From: Bifidobacterium oedipodis | Lineage (GTDB): Bacteria; Actinomycetota; Actinomycetes; Actinomycetales; Bifidobacteriaceae | Direction of reading: 5' to 3' | NCBI RefSeq assembly: GCF_012932425.1 | Contig: NZ_JAAIII010000003.1 | Location: 124,001 to 188,000, forward strand | DNA length: 64,000 nt | Notes under the pieces: model-generated | What the model saw: the letters and a program-made list of their open reading frames with translations, nothing else | Databases searched by the model: none | What the model was told of the DNA's origin: nothing | Program-made: the position numbers and the translations under genes | Shown: positions 17,523 to 26,101 of the stretch, piece after piece | Layout: every line of letters begins with the position of its first letter | How positions within the stretch are numbered: the stretch's first letter is position 1

Positions 17523-17812
17523 ACAATCCTCTTATGTTGCGTGTCCGGATTCGCTTGTCGGCAGGCACCATGAAAGGCAGCCGTGCGGCTGCTAGGGCAC
17601 ACTGCGGACGGCATCGCCCGGCTTCTGGGCTCATAGCTTAGTCCGACCACTCTCCCAACGAGCCGCGCTGCGGGGTGATTTCGCTCACGGAAAGCGTGTC
17701 CATGCTGTGCCAGTAGTCATCACCCTACTCAGATGCGCAGTTTGCCTTGCTATGCTTGCGTTCCCTTATGTTGCTTTTGCGCCGCAGTTGCGTCGCTTCT
17801 GCTACGTAACTG
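17523..17812. other. Intergenic region between divergent genes
   Basis: About 290 bp separate the activase-type gene from the COG2865-type gene. A small GCCGTGCGGCTG hairpin is seen near 17580. No reading frame restores the missing N-terminal domain of the rightward gene, and no clear promoter pair was found. Confidence 0.5.
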
Positions 17813-18970
17813 GTGTCGGCTCGCAACGCTACCATCGTCGATATGGGGAGAAGTGACCAATTATCAGACCAAAGTGACCTAAGTTTCACATACGCTCAGC
17901 GCAGTTTTGCCAGCGCTGGGCTTGATTGGTCGGCAACCGGCATCGAAGCCGGCGATACTGAAAATCCTTTATCATCGCTGCTGAGCGACCAATGCCCCTT
18001 TGTTATCAAAGCCACTATTTTCGACGGCGATACCAAAACTTCCATCCGTGAACGGATGACGTTCTCCGGTTCGATCCTAAGCCAGCTTGACCAGGCGGCC
18101 GCCTTATTCAACCGTATCAATGAATCGGGCAGTTTTCCTGCGGATGCGCTGCGTGAATCGCTGGTCAATGCGTTGGAGCACCGCGACTACACCTATGCCG
18201 GCCCCACGCTGATCAATGTGTTTGCCTCTCGTCTGGAGATTATTTCGTTGGGTGGGCTGCCGGGCGGATTGCAAATCAACGATCTGCTCAACGGCATCAG
18301 TCTGCCGCGTCATCCACGTCTCGCTTCGCTGTTCGCGGATTTGGGTTTGTGCGAGAATTGCGGCACCGGTGTCGAACGCATTATGGATGCCTACGACGGC
18401 AATCCTGTCAGTCCACAATTGCGCGTCGCTCCAGCATCAGTCGCCATACTGCTGCCGATTTTGGAACCAGACGACGGCGAAGAGCGGGAGGTTCAATCCT
18501 CCAGTTCCAGTGTCGAATCATCATCAGCCGCGCAAAACCCGAACGGGCGGGCCAAACTGTATGCCTTCCCCTCAGCCCAGCGCATCACCGATCAAGCCAC
18601 CGAGGCCTTGGCCAATGCGCGCATCATCGGCTGCGCTCCCCTGCAGACGCTGGTATTAGGACGTGGCTTCGACTGGCAATTCGGCGCACCTCCCGGCACC
18701 GTCAACGCCGGAGGCGACGGCGAATCGGTGATTGTGGCGCAACGCAACACACCGACCGAGACCACACTGCTGAATCGTTCGAATGAAGCGCTTGAACAAA
18801 TCACCTTAAATCTGCTCGCTGCCAGCGGTGTCAGCCTTAGTCGCAAAAGCATCGAATCGAAGTTGGCTATCAGCAAGGATCGTGCCTCACGCCTACTGCA
18901 CAAATTGGAGTGCGACGGCAAAATCATTCGTCATGGACGTTCCCGCGCCACCACCTATTCACTGGCGTAA
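17813..18970 (+). CDS. COG2865-type transcriptional regulator lacking its AlbA domain
   Basis: 385 residues from a GTG; an ATG at 17843 is an alternative and neither has a good ribosome site. The central HATPase-like domain is clear (ALRESLVNALEHRDY, about 110-124; LEIISLGGLPGGL, about 139-151; CGTGVERIMDAY, about 182-193). A Ser-rich linker and a C-terminal winged helix (SRKSIESKLAISKDRASRLLHKL) follow. Full-length relatives begin with a ~120-residue AlbA_2/divergent AAA-4 domain, absent here. The gene may be a 5'-truncated remnant or a short variant. Confidence 0.7.
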   Translation: MSARNATIVDMGRSDQLSDQSDLSFTYAQRSFASAGLDWSATGIEAGDTENPLSSLLSDQCPFVIKATIFDGDTKTSIRERMTFSGSILSQLDQAAALFNRINESGSFPADALRESLVNALEHRDYTYAGPTLINVFASRLEIISLGGLPGGLQINDLLNGISLPRHPRLASLFADLGLCENCGTGVERIMDAYDGNPVSPQLRVAPASVAILLPILEPDDGEEREVQSSSSSVESSSAAQNPNGRAKLYAFPSAQRITDQATEALANARIIGCAPLQTLVLGRGFDWQFGAPPGTVNAGGDGESVIVAQRNTPTETTLLNRSNEALEQITLNLLAASGVSLSRKSIESKLAISKDRASRLLHKLECDGKIIRHGRSRATTYSLA

Positions 18971-18997
18971 CGCTGGCAGTGGTTTCCAGCCTCACCC

Positions 18998-19867
18998 TTA
19001 CTCTGCGAACACACGGTCACGAATCATGCGGCCGGAGGCGTCGAGCGCCGTGGAGAAACGGCCATAATCGGCAAGAATCACACCCATATACACCATGTCC
19101 ACCAAAGCGATATCGGTAACGCGCGAGAAAATCGCACTGCCGTAAATCGTGTGGGAGTCCAGACCGGTCAGCAACGTCGCGTCGGCCCAACCTGCCAGCG
19201 GTGCCTGCGCCGTATTAGTAATCGCAATGGTTTTAGCCCCACTGGCCTTCGCCAAACGCAACGCCTTCACCGTATCCGCCGAACTGCCGGAATGAGAGAA
19301 GGCAATAGCCACATCACCGTGCGTTAAATGGCCGGCACCAATCTGCTGCAAATATCCGTCAGTGTTCAACCGGCAGGTAAGACCCAAATACCCCAGCTTG
19401 GTGAACAAATCCACGGCCGGAGCCAGCGAGTTCTCCACACCATAAATATCAATCAGCTTCGCCTGCGCGATAATCGCCACTGCTTTGCGGTAGGCCTTCA
19501 CATCCAGCGCCTGGCATAATTCGTCAATCAGCGCCTTGGCGCGCTGTGCGGCCTGAACCGGCACCTCATCGGCATTATCCCAAGGATTCAAATCGAAACC
19601 AGCCAACGGATCGAAACCCACCTTGTGCTCGGCACTGGGATGGCCCAGCACATAACGCAGCTCCCGGTAACCGCCGAAGCCAAGCTTGCGCGAGAAGCGA
19701 ATCACCGTGGGCTGGCTCACATGCGCAGCATCGGCCAACTGACCCACCGTCAAATCGGCCGCTTGGTCAACATGATCCCTGATATACCGCGCTACAGCCC
19801 GTTCCGCCGGACGAAGCGACGGATACACGTGGTCGATACGCTCGCGAATTGCCACAGCGGATTGCAC
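18998..19867 (-). CDS. RpiR/MurR-family regulator (HTH plus SIS domain)
   Basis: 289 residues from a GTG with GAGGA upstream. The N-terminal HTH_6 domain spans about 1-75 (VGQLADAAHVSQPTVIRFSRKLGF). The C-terminal SIS sugar-isomerase domain (about 120-260) contains AIAFSHSGSSADTVKAL and AIAITNTAQAPLAG-like segments that bind phosphosugars. The family senses sugar phosphates or amino-sugar phosphates. No sugar operon is adjacent, so its targets are unknown. It is convergent with the COG2865-type gene, with a 27-bp gap. Confidence 0.9.
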   Translation of the reverse strand: MQSAVAIRERIDHVYPSLRPAERAVARYIRDHVDQAADLTVGQLADAAHVSQPTVIRFSRKLGFGGYRELRYVLGHPSAEHKVGFDPLAGFDLNPWDNADEVPVQAAQRAKALIDELCQALDVKAYRKAVAIIAQAKLIDIYGVENSLAPAVDLFTKLGYLGLTCRLNTDGYLQQIGAGHLTHGDVAIAFSHSGSSADTVKALRLAKASGAKTIAITNTAQAPLAGWADATLLTGLDSHTIYGSAIFSRVTDIALVDMVYMGVILADYGRFSTALDASGRMIRDRVFAE

Positions 19868-19960
19868 GATTCCTCAAGCTCCTGATCTCGTCGCGTCATA
19901 ATCTACTGTCGAGCCTAGTGGCTGCAAACCAGCGCATCGGCAATCCCGGTTAGCCGCAAT

Positions 19961-20290
19961 ATGAACTGTTCGCAAACTCTTCTGTTGTTTCTGCTTCCGT
20001 TGCTTTCTCCGTTATCTCTTCTGTCCCTTCTGCTGCTGTTGCCCCTCCCCTCCGCTGTTTTCTCCGCTATCTCTTCTGTTGTTCCCTCTGCTGCTTTCTC
20101 CGTTATCTCTTCCATCATCCTTTCTTCTGACACCGCCTCGTCCGCTCTGCCGCTTCTGTCCCTTTCCACACCGCCACCTCTTCCATCGCCCCTTCTGCCT
20201 CTTTTCACACCGTCTCGTTCTCGTTGCCCCTTCTGCTGACTTTCCGCCGCCCCTTCTACGGCCCCTTTTGCTGCCAAAGCCTCGCTTTTG
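19961..20290. other. Polypyrimidine tract, no gene
   Basis: From ~19970 to ~20245 the plus strand is dominated by C and T, with repeated TCTTCTG, CTTCTGC and CTCCG units. Frames on both strands stay open but encode only Leu/Ser/Pro-rich or Glu/Arg/Gly-rich low-complexity peptide, so no gene is called. Such a tract can form triplex DNA or carry strand asymmetry. It directly adjoins the palindromic array at 20297. Confidence 0.7.
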
Positions 20291-20296
20291 CTCGGA

Positions 20297-20640
20297 TCAG
20301 TGTGGTCTTCAATCCACATGTGGACTTAAAACCACACTGAGGGTTCCACAGGCATGGCAATCGCTCCATGCCGTGGTCTCAGAGCCACACTGACGCGCTC
20401 AGCGATGCTTTCAATCCACATGTGGATTCAATACCACGCTGAGAACACCATTAGCGTGGCAACCAATCCACACGTGGACTTAAAACCACGCTGAGCGGCC
20501 CAGTGAAGCTTTCGCACCACCGGATGGACTCAAAGCCACGCTGGGATTACCGTCCGCGTGGTCTTCAATCCACATGTGGACTTAAAACCACGCTGAGAGC
20601 ACCATCAGCGCGACAATCAGCCCGCATGAACGCTGCCGCT
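20297..20640. repeat. Array of ~51-bp palindromic repeats (array 1)
   Basis: Units start near 20297, 20349, 20399, 20451, 20501, 20553 and 20605 (spacing 50-52 bp). The first unit has perfect 10-bp arms, TCAGTGTGGT and ACCACACTGA, around an inner palindrome centred on CCACATGTGG. Units 3, 4 and 6 share AATCCACAYGTGGA and ACCACGCTGAG; units 2, 5 and 7 are degenerate. The array ends at the stop codon of the gene at 20639. It is not CRISPR-like, since the palindrome fills most of each unit and there are no unique 30-bp spacers. Confidence 0.88.
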
Positions 20641-21616
20641 ACCAAATCTGTGCAATCCGCGCACCGCTCCGAAGCACGCCTTTTTCAAAAAGCTTGACCA
20701 GCAAAGGAGTCCGATTGAGCACGTCGTTAAAACCGAAGCGAACAACGTCGCTGGCACCGGCCCTGATAATCGCGGATTCGCGAGCGCGCTCATCGTTGAC
20801 CACGCCTCGAATGGATTTGCCCGCAGTCATATCAGCATCCACATATTTGAGCATTCCGTCGTACTCCCCAACAACAACGCGCCCATTGTCCAAACGCCAT
20901 ACGAAATCAGCCCAGTATTGCCGGCCTGTCTGGGGATCGGTAAACCCCTGCTGCAATCTTGGCATCGGTATACCTTCCTCAAGCATGGTGCCTAGAGCGA
21001 ATGCTTCGCCACCATTTTCGGTAGCAGCATTGGCATATCGCATCAGCGTGCAGATTCGACGAGATCCGCGTCTCATACGAACGCATACGTCCATTACATC
21101 TTCAAACCGAACACCTTTGCGCGCTGCGGAAATGGCAATGGGTAGGGCATAACGGAAATCCATGCTTTGCGCACAATCGAATATGGTTCGAGCAGGTGCA
21201 GTCACCATAACGCCCGCAACCATCTCCTTATTCATATGCGACTGCGGTACGTAGACATATCGTATGGGACCGAAAGCATGGCATCCGCCACGTAAATGAG
21301 TGGCGATGGTCAATCCGCCATCATGCAGCAGCCACTGATGGTCGAAACCATAGGCGGTGGCTGCGGTGATACCGGCGAATCCAAGCATTGCGTGGTTCAC
21401 AGCCCATGCCCGCGCCATATGCAAAGTTCGATCGGGCGCACTAAGCGATTCCCATACGCTGCTTCTTGCATACATCCCCGGCAACACACGTTGTATATCG
21501 CCGGTTCGCACTCTGCGATCAAGGGCCATTCGTTCCGCTTTATCGCGCGTGACGATGCAACGCTGGGATTCTTCCGCAGCAAGGACAAGAGCCTGCACAC
21601 CTATGTGACGTTTCAT
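20639..21616 (-). CDS. AbiEi-like / DUF559-type nuclease-fold protein
   Basis: 325 residues. The N-terminal ~150 resemble the COG5340/AbiEi winged-helix family (GDIQRVLPGMYARS, about 39-52; GFAGITAATAYGF, about 79-91; APARTIFDCAQ, about 140-150). The C-terminus has a DUF559/PD-(D/E)XK-like pattern: NGGEAF (Glu205), ADFVW (Asp237), VVVGEYDG (Glu251, Asp253) and Lys257. The start lacks a Shine-Dalgarno; TAGCGT lies 6 nt before the ATG, suggesting a leaderless mRNA. A ~51-bp palindromic array follows immediately. The protein at 35984-36982 has the same architecture. The function is unknown. Confidence 0.72.
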   Translation of the reverse strand: MKRHIGVQALVLAAEESQRCIVTRDKAERMALDRRVRTGDIQRVLPGMYARSSVWESLSAPDRTLHMARAWAVNHAMLGFAGITAATAYGFDHQWLLHDGGLTIATHLRGGCHAFGPIRYVYVPQSHMNKEMVAGVMVTAPARTIFDCAQSMDFRYALPIAISAARKGVRFEDVMDVCVRMRRGSRRICTLMRYANAATENGGEAFALGTMLEEGIPMPRLQQGFTDPQTGRQYWADFVWRLDNGRVVVGEYDGMLKYVDADMTAGKSIRGVVNDERARESAIIRAGASDVVRFGFNDVLNRTPLLVKLFEKGVLRSGARIAQIW

Positions 21617-21660
21617 GGTTCCACGCTAGCCAAAGTTACACTGCAGCGCCAGCTGAGCGG

Positions 21661-21677
21661 ACAATGTGGAGAGAGCT
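21661..21677 (-). promoter_or_regulatory. 17-bp element shared by the two nuclease-like genes (copy 1)
   Basis: On the coding strand this reads AGCTCTCTCCACATTGT, identical to 37028-37044. It lies 44 bp before the start codon and 32 bp before the -10-like hexamer (33 bp in the other copy). A DnaA-box-like TGTGGATAA follows further upstream at 21731-21739. Confidence 0.7.
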
Positions 21678-21744
21678 TATGAAAACCCAGTCATGGAGCC
21701 GATTGTGAGAGTGGCAGACAGAATGTCTATTGTGGATAAGTAGA

Positions 21745-21836
21745 CTGCGCATACCGCACATGGCACGTATGCCACGCATACCGCGTATGCCGTACGTGGC
21801 ACGCATGCCGTACATGCACATGCCACATATGCCGTT
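21745..21836. other. Alternating purine-pyrimidine region
   Basis: About 90 bp made of variants of GCATACCGCACATGGCACGT, largely alternating purine and pyrimidine with repeated GCATRCCG, GTATGCC and CACATGCC. This composition favours Z-DNA or slipped structures. Frames through it give only repeated Met/Gly/Arg/His-type peptide and are not called as genes. Confidence 0.6.
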
Positions 21837-22238
21837 CAACAATATTCAACAATAAACATCCACCCCAAGGATGAGTAGCGAGCGAGCCGACCATGCCACC
21901 CCATCCATCAATCAATCCCACGGATGAGTGAGGGCACATCGTATTCAGGGGAATATGGGGAATGTCCCCCATAGCAAGCTGGTGTTGAGACTGGCAGTAT
22001 GAGGATATAACTGCACACCATGATTGGATTGGCTCGCCCAAGGTCTGTTTCCAAAGGGTTTGTTCCAAGGCTGGTCTTTGGCTTGACGCTGACGTGTTTC
22101 ACGACTAGTTTCACGACTGGTTTGACAAGTTCAGCCGCCACCCGGGACCGCTCTAGCCCCGCTCTGGAACCACCCCGGAACTACCCTGAGCCAGCCGATC
22201 ATCCAGCCCGCAACAATCACCCGATCAGGAGGTGTCTG

Positions 22239-22493
22239 ATGTTCTTCTTCGCCCGTAAGCAGCGTCCGGCGCTGGCCCGTCTCGCTCGTAATTCCAACGC
22301 ATACCGTCAGCCGATGACTACCGCAGCAGCCAGCGCAACAACCGCAGCAGCTGTAGCCGCCGCAGGAGCAACCGTCACGACCGGATCCACTCTTGAGATG
22401 GCAGTCGCCCGTGTTCATGACATTCGAGTGCCCGGCATTCCCCAGTCGGCCATGAGCCGCATGTCCGGCTCCCCCACCGTATACGCGCGCTGA
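22239..22493 (+). CDS. Small Ala/Thr-rich protein of unknown function
   Basis: 84 residues starting at the ATG at 22239, chosen for the strong CAGGAGGT eight bases or so upstream. The sequence starts MFFFARKQRPALARLARN, has an Ala/Thr-rich middle (TTAAAVAAAGATVTTG, about 33-48) that could form one membrane helix, and ends SGSPTVYAR. The leader contains direct repeats of GTTTCACGACT. No family was recognised. The good ribosome site is the main support. Confidence 0.6.
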   Translation: MFFFARKQRPALARLARNSNAYRQPMTTAAASATTAAAVAAAGATVTTGSTLEMAVARVHDIRVPGIPQSAMSRMSGSPTVYAR

Positions 22494-22540
22494 ACCAGCG
22501 TTTCAATACACGCCACTCACAGAGTATATAGGCTGCGCAG

Positions 22541-23716
22541 CTACTCAATAATCCAGCTCAACCCCACGAGCACAACAAGGAACAGCACGTTGACCGCGCT
22601 GTATATGGCCAGATACCGCCCCTTCTTGTCAGGGTATTGGCGCACGACGTTCTTGTAAGAGATCAGCGAGGCCATTGAGGCGATCAGCGTACCCATGCCG
22701 CCCAGATTCGTGCCGATGATCAGCTCTCGCCATTGATCGCAGAATCCGGACAACAGAATGGTGGTCGGCACGTTCGAGATCACCTGACTGGAGGCCACGG
22801 CCACTTCCAGCGGATGGCCGCCGACCAGGGATTGGGCGAGCTCATAGAATTCCGGCACCCGTTTCATGTTGCCGATGAAGATGAAGAACATGCAGAAGGT
22901 CAGCGGCAGTCCCCAATCGACATAACGGAACACACGCCGGTCAGTGAACAGGAAAGTCACGACAACAATCACGCACATGACCCATAACGGAATAAAGTCG
23001 GAGACCGCCAGCAAGCAGACGCCGAACAACAGCACGTAGACGACGGTACGCCAGCCGCCGTAGCCGGCACCATATCCGGTGATGCGGATTTCATCGGGCT
23101 GATGTTTGCTGCGTTCGGGGGCCAGCACGCCCTTTTCCAGATCGTCGAGTTCGCTGACGGGCTGACTGCCGAACATCACGGAGATCACGATGATGAGCAT
23201 CACCACGGCAAGCCCCGAATAGGGTGCCATAATACTGATCATTTCCGCAGCAGGCATGCCGGTGAGCGCTTTTAAGTACAGGTTGTGCGCGTTACCGATG
23301 GGGGTGAGCATACTGCCCACGTTCGCTCCGATGGTCATCAGCGTGGCCACCAGAATGGTTTTTTCTTCCATGCCGGCCATAATGAGCACGGCTACGGCAA
23401 AGGGCACAAAGGTGACCAGAGCCACGTCGTTGGTTACGAGCATGGCGGAAAAGTACGTTAGTGCCACCAGCGTGATCACCAGTCCGCGCGCGGTACTGAC
23501 CCGTTGCAGCAGGCGCGATCCGATGATACGGAACACGCCGATGCGCTGGAATCCGCACACCACGATCATCAGGCAGATGAGCTGGCTGATGGTGCTGGCG
23601 TGAATATAGTCCTTGTAGCCGGCATCCGGGGGCACAATGAAGCAGGAGATCAGGGCAAGCACTGCTGCGACTATGAGAATGGTCTCGTTTTTGGCGATCT
23701 TCAGGGCCAGTCGCAT
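22541..23716 (-). CDS. SLC13/ArsB-type permease of the citrate/Na+:H+ transporter superfamily
   Basis: 391 residues from the ATG at 23716, which has GGAGGAAATTG upstream; an ATG at 23770 lacks a site. Around 10 hydrophobic segments are seen. The conserved re-entrant motifs of the IT superfamily are visible: VTNDVALVTFVPF (about 92-104) and GANVGSMLTPIGNAHNLYL (about 130-148) in the first half, and SNVPTTILLSGF plus GTNLGGMGTLIASMASLI in the second. The substrate could be a dicarboxylate, citrate or an oxyanion; it is not readable. The gene stands alone. Confidence 0.85.
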   Translation of the reverse strand: MRLALKIAKNETILIVAAVLALISCFIVPPDAGYKDYIHASTISQLICLMIVVCGFQRIGVFRIIGSRLLQRVSTARGLVITLVALTYFSAMLVTNDVALVTFVPFAVAVLIMAGMEEKTILVATLMTIGANVGSMLTPIGNAHNLYLKALTGMPAAEMISIMAPYSGLAVVMLIIVISVMFGSQPVSELDDLEKGVLAPERSKHQPDEIRITGYGAGYGGWRTVVYVLLFGVCLLAVSDFIPLWVMCVIVVVTFLFTDRRVFRYVDWGLPLTFCMFFIFIGNMKRVPEFYELAQSLVGGHPLEVAVASSQVISNVPTTILLSGFCDQWRELIIGTNLGGMGTLIASMASLISYKNVVRQYPDKKGRYLAIYSAVNVLFLVVLVGLSWIIE

Positions 23717-23847
23717 CAATTTCCTCCGTCGAAAACGCTTTCGCGTCACATCGAGCAACGCCATAGCCATTCTACGCGCACATGAAACGACTACGTTGTT
23801 GCGTGGCGTGCGTTTGCCTACGCCATGCTCAAATAACGCTCAAATAA

Positions 23848-25950
23848 CTAGCCAACAGCGTTGCCGAACACCTGCGCCTGCAAATCCTTGCGCGCGGTTT
23901 CCATGCGGGTGATCTGCCCGAGCAACGCTATCTTGTCGGCACCGTCCGGCAACTGAACCATGCGGCGCCTAGCCAAACCAATCTGACGCATATAGCCCAG
24001 ATCCAGCAGTTTGGCGAGCAGTTCGAAGGCATAACGCTGCTCCTCCTTGGTGGCGGCGCGCAGTTGCACGGCCGCCGCGCCACCGGGCATATTCGGCTGG
24101 GCGACGTACGGCTGAGCACCGTTGCCGGTGTCGTCGCCAGGCAGAGGCAGGGGCATTACGGCCAGTTCGTTGATCACCTGTTCGAGCATCGGCCCGCCGG
24201 CCTTGGTCAAGTTGTGCATCCACAGGCCCTGCGGGGTGTCCGGCGACGGCAGTCCGCCAGCTGCGGCAACCGCCTGAAACATAGTGCGAAACACCGGACT
24301 CATGAAATGGTCGATGGTCAGCTGTGCGAACATCGTGCGGTCGATGGCACGCGGCACTTGGATGAGGGTGGCCATGAACTGCTGTTCGGCAATGAACACG
24401 GCATCGTCGATGGTGTAATAGGTCTGTTCGCTGGCGCCGCGGCGTTCCAAGGCTTTGCGCACCGCGGGATTCGCATATGGATTATCCCCCGGCTCCGGGC
24501 GCGGGCTGTCGCCGGCAATCGGACCCGCTCCACGGCGACGGGAGGCGTAGGCATCTTCATCGCGCACGTGCAGACGGCCTCGAGCCGAGCGCACTTCACG
24601 GCGCATCACCTCAAGATCCACGCCGATGCGTCCTGCGGCCTTGCGCGCGTAGGCATCCCACAGGGAAACGTCACGAATCTGGGCGACCAGCGGAGCGACG
24701 GCTTTCATGGCACCCACCTGACCGGTGGTGTAGTTCAGATCGAAACGGGCGATAGCTGCGTCGATCACAAAGTCGTAGAGCGGCTTGGCATGCACAATCA
24801 GCGAGCGCACCGCCTCATTGCCGCGTTCAATTCTCAGATCGCACGGATCAAGGTTGTCATCGGCCACGGCCACAAAGGTCTGGGATAGGAACGCCGAGTC
24901 GAGCCCGAAAGCGTGGAGTGCGGCTTTCTGCCCGGCCTCGTCACCATCGAAGGTGAATACGATGCGCGAGCTAAGCGGCTGGTCCTTGGTTTTCAGCGGG
25001 CCGACAAGCTGCACCGCGCCCAGCGAATCGTCGGCGATAAGCCGGCGCACGATTTTGGCATGTTCCGCGCCGAATGCGGTGCCGCAGGTGGCAACGGCGG
25101 TGTCGATGCCGGCCAAATGCATGGCCATCACATCCGTGTAGCCCTCGACGATTACGACCTGACGTTTTTTGACGATAGCGGATTTTGCCAGATCAATGCC
25201 ATACAGCACCTGTGTTTTGCGATACAGCTGCGTGTCAGGCGTGTTGATGTATTTGGCGGCAATCTGGTCGTCCTCGTAGAGTTTGCGCGCGCCGAAGCCG
25301 AGCGTGCGACCGGTCGAATCGCGGATAGGCCAGGTCACGCGCCCGCGGAAGTAGTCGTATACGCCACGCTGACCCTGACGTGCAATCCCCGCGTCAAGCA
25401 TTTCTTTCTGAGTGAATCCTTTGGAGGCGAGGTGACGCACAAGATTATCCCAGCCTTGGGGCGCGTAGCCGCAGCCGAATCGTTCGCAGTCGGCCTGTGA
25501 GAAGTTGCGCCCGCCGAGCAGTTTGCGTGCGGGGAGGGCCTCTTTGCTCATAATCTGGGCGACGAAGAAACGCTGCGCCTCTTCGTTGGCTTCAAGCAGT
25601 CGCGTGCGTTTGGATCCGGCGTGTTCGGGTTTGTCGCTTCCGGAGCTCTCGTAGTGCAGTTCGATATGGTATTTGTCGGCAAGCAGTTCGACAGCCTGAC
25701 GGAAATCAAGGTTTTCGGCCTGTTCAACGTATTTGAATACGTCACCGCCCAGGCCGCAGCCGAAGCAGTGCCATACGCCCAGCGACGGACGCACGTTGAA
25801 ACTGCCGGTTTTTTCGTCGTGGAAGGGGCATAATCCCACGTAGGTGCCGGTTCCCGAGGGGCGAAGCGTTACGGTCGCGGATACGATGTCGTACAGGTCC
25901 GCCGCCGCGCGCACCTTTTCCACGTCTTCCTTCAAAATCATCCCGACCAT
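23848..25950 (-). CDS. dnaG: DNA primase
   Basis: 700 residues. The N-terminal CHC2 zinc domain reads CPFHDEKTGSFNV, then WHCFGCG (about 42-67). The catalytic TOPRIM domain holds VVIVEGYTDVMAMH (about 265-278) and TFDGDEAGQKAALHAF (about 333-348). A long C-terminal DnaB-interaction region follows, with an RRRGAGPIAGDSPRPEPG-type linker near 490. It synthesises RNA primers at the replication fork. A start at 25941 is also possible. The gene stands alone, unlike the rpsU-dnaG-rpoD operon of enterobacteria. Confidence 0.96.
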   Translation of the reverse strand: MVGMILKEDVEKVRAAADLYDIVSATVTLRPSGTGTYVGLCPFHDEKTGSFNVRPSLGVWHCFGCGLGGDVFKYVEQAENLDFRQAVELLADKYHIELHYESSGSDKPEHAGSKRTRLLEANEEAQRFFVAQIMSKEALPARKLLGGRNFSQADCERFGCGYAPQGWDNLVRHLASKGFTQKEMLDAGIARQGQRGVYDYFRGRVTWPIRDSTGRTLGFGARKLYEDDQIAAKYINTPDTQLYRKTQVLYGIDLAKSAIVKKRQVVIVEGYTDVMAMHLAGIDTAVATCGTAFGAEHAKIVRRLIADDSLGAVQLVGPLKTKDQPLSSRIVFTFDGDEAGQKAALHAFGLDSAFLSQTFVAVADDNLDPCDLRIERGNEAVRSLIVHAKPLYDFVIDAAIARFDLNYTTGQVGAMKAVAPLVAQIRDVSLWDAYARKAAGRIGVDLEVMRREVRSARGRLHVRDEDAYASRRRGAGPIAGDSPRPEPGDNPYANPAVRKALERRGASEQTYYTIDDAVFIAEQQFMATLIQVPRAIDRTMFAQLTIDHFMSPVFRTMFQAVAAAGGLPSPDTPQGLWMHNLTKAGGPMLEQVINELAVMPLPLPGDDTGNGAQPYVAQPNMPGGAAAVQLRAATKEEQRYAFELLAKLLDLGYMRQIGLARRRMVQLPDGADKIALLGQITRMETARKDLQAQVFGNAVG

Positions 25951-26101
25951 GGCTCACCAGCTTACACGCGATCGTCGGTTTCACCGCTCGGCGGCGTGGG
26001 CGGGAACTTTCCTCACGCGGATACGATCACGACCATCTCAGCGTGCAGAATGCACCATTTTCACCACGCGCATAGTTGCGCGCAGTCGCTCAGTCAGATG
26101 A

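Noticed and set aside
19915..20319. Glu/Arg/Gly-rich 134-codon leftward frame and its Leu/Ser-rich rightward counterpart
   Set aside because: Both arise from the polypyrimidine tract; low complexity, no start signals.
20297..20640. CRISPR array
   Set aside because: The conserved palindrome takes up most of each 51-bp unit, there are no unique ~30-bp spacers, and no cas genes are present.
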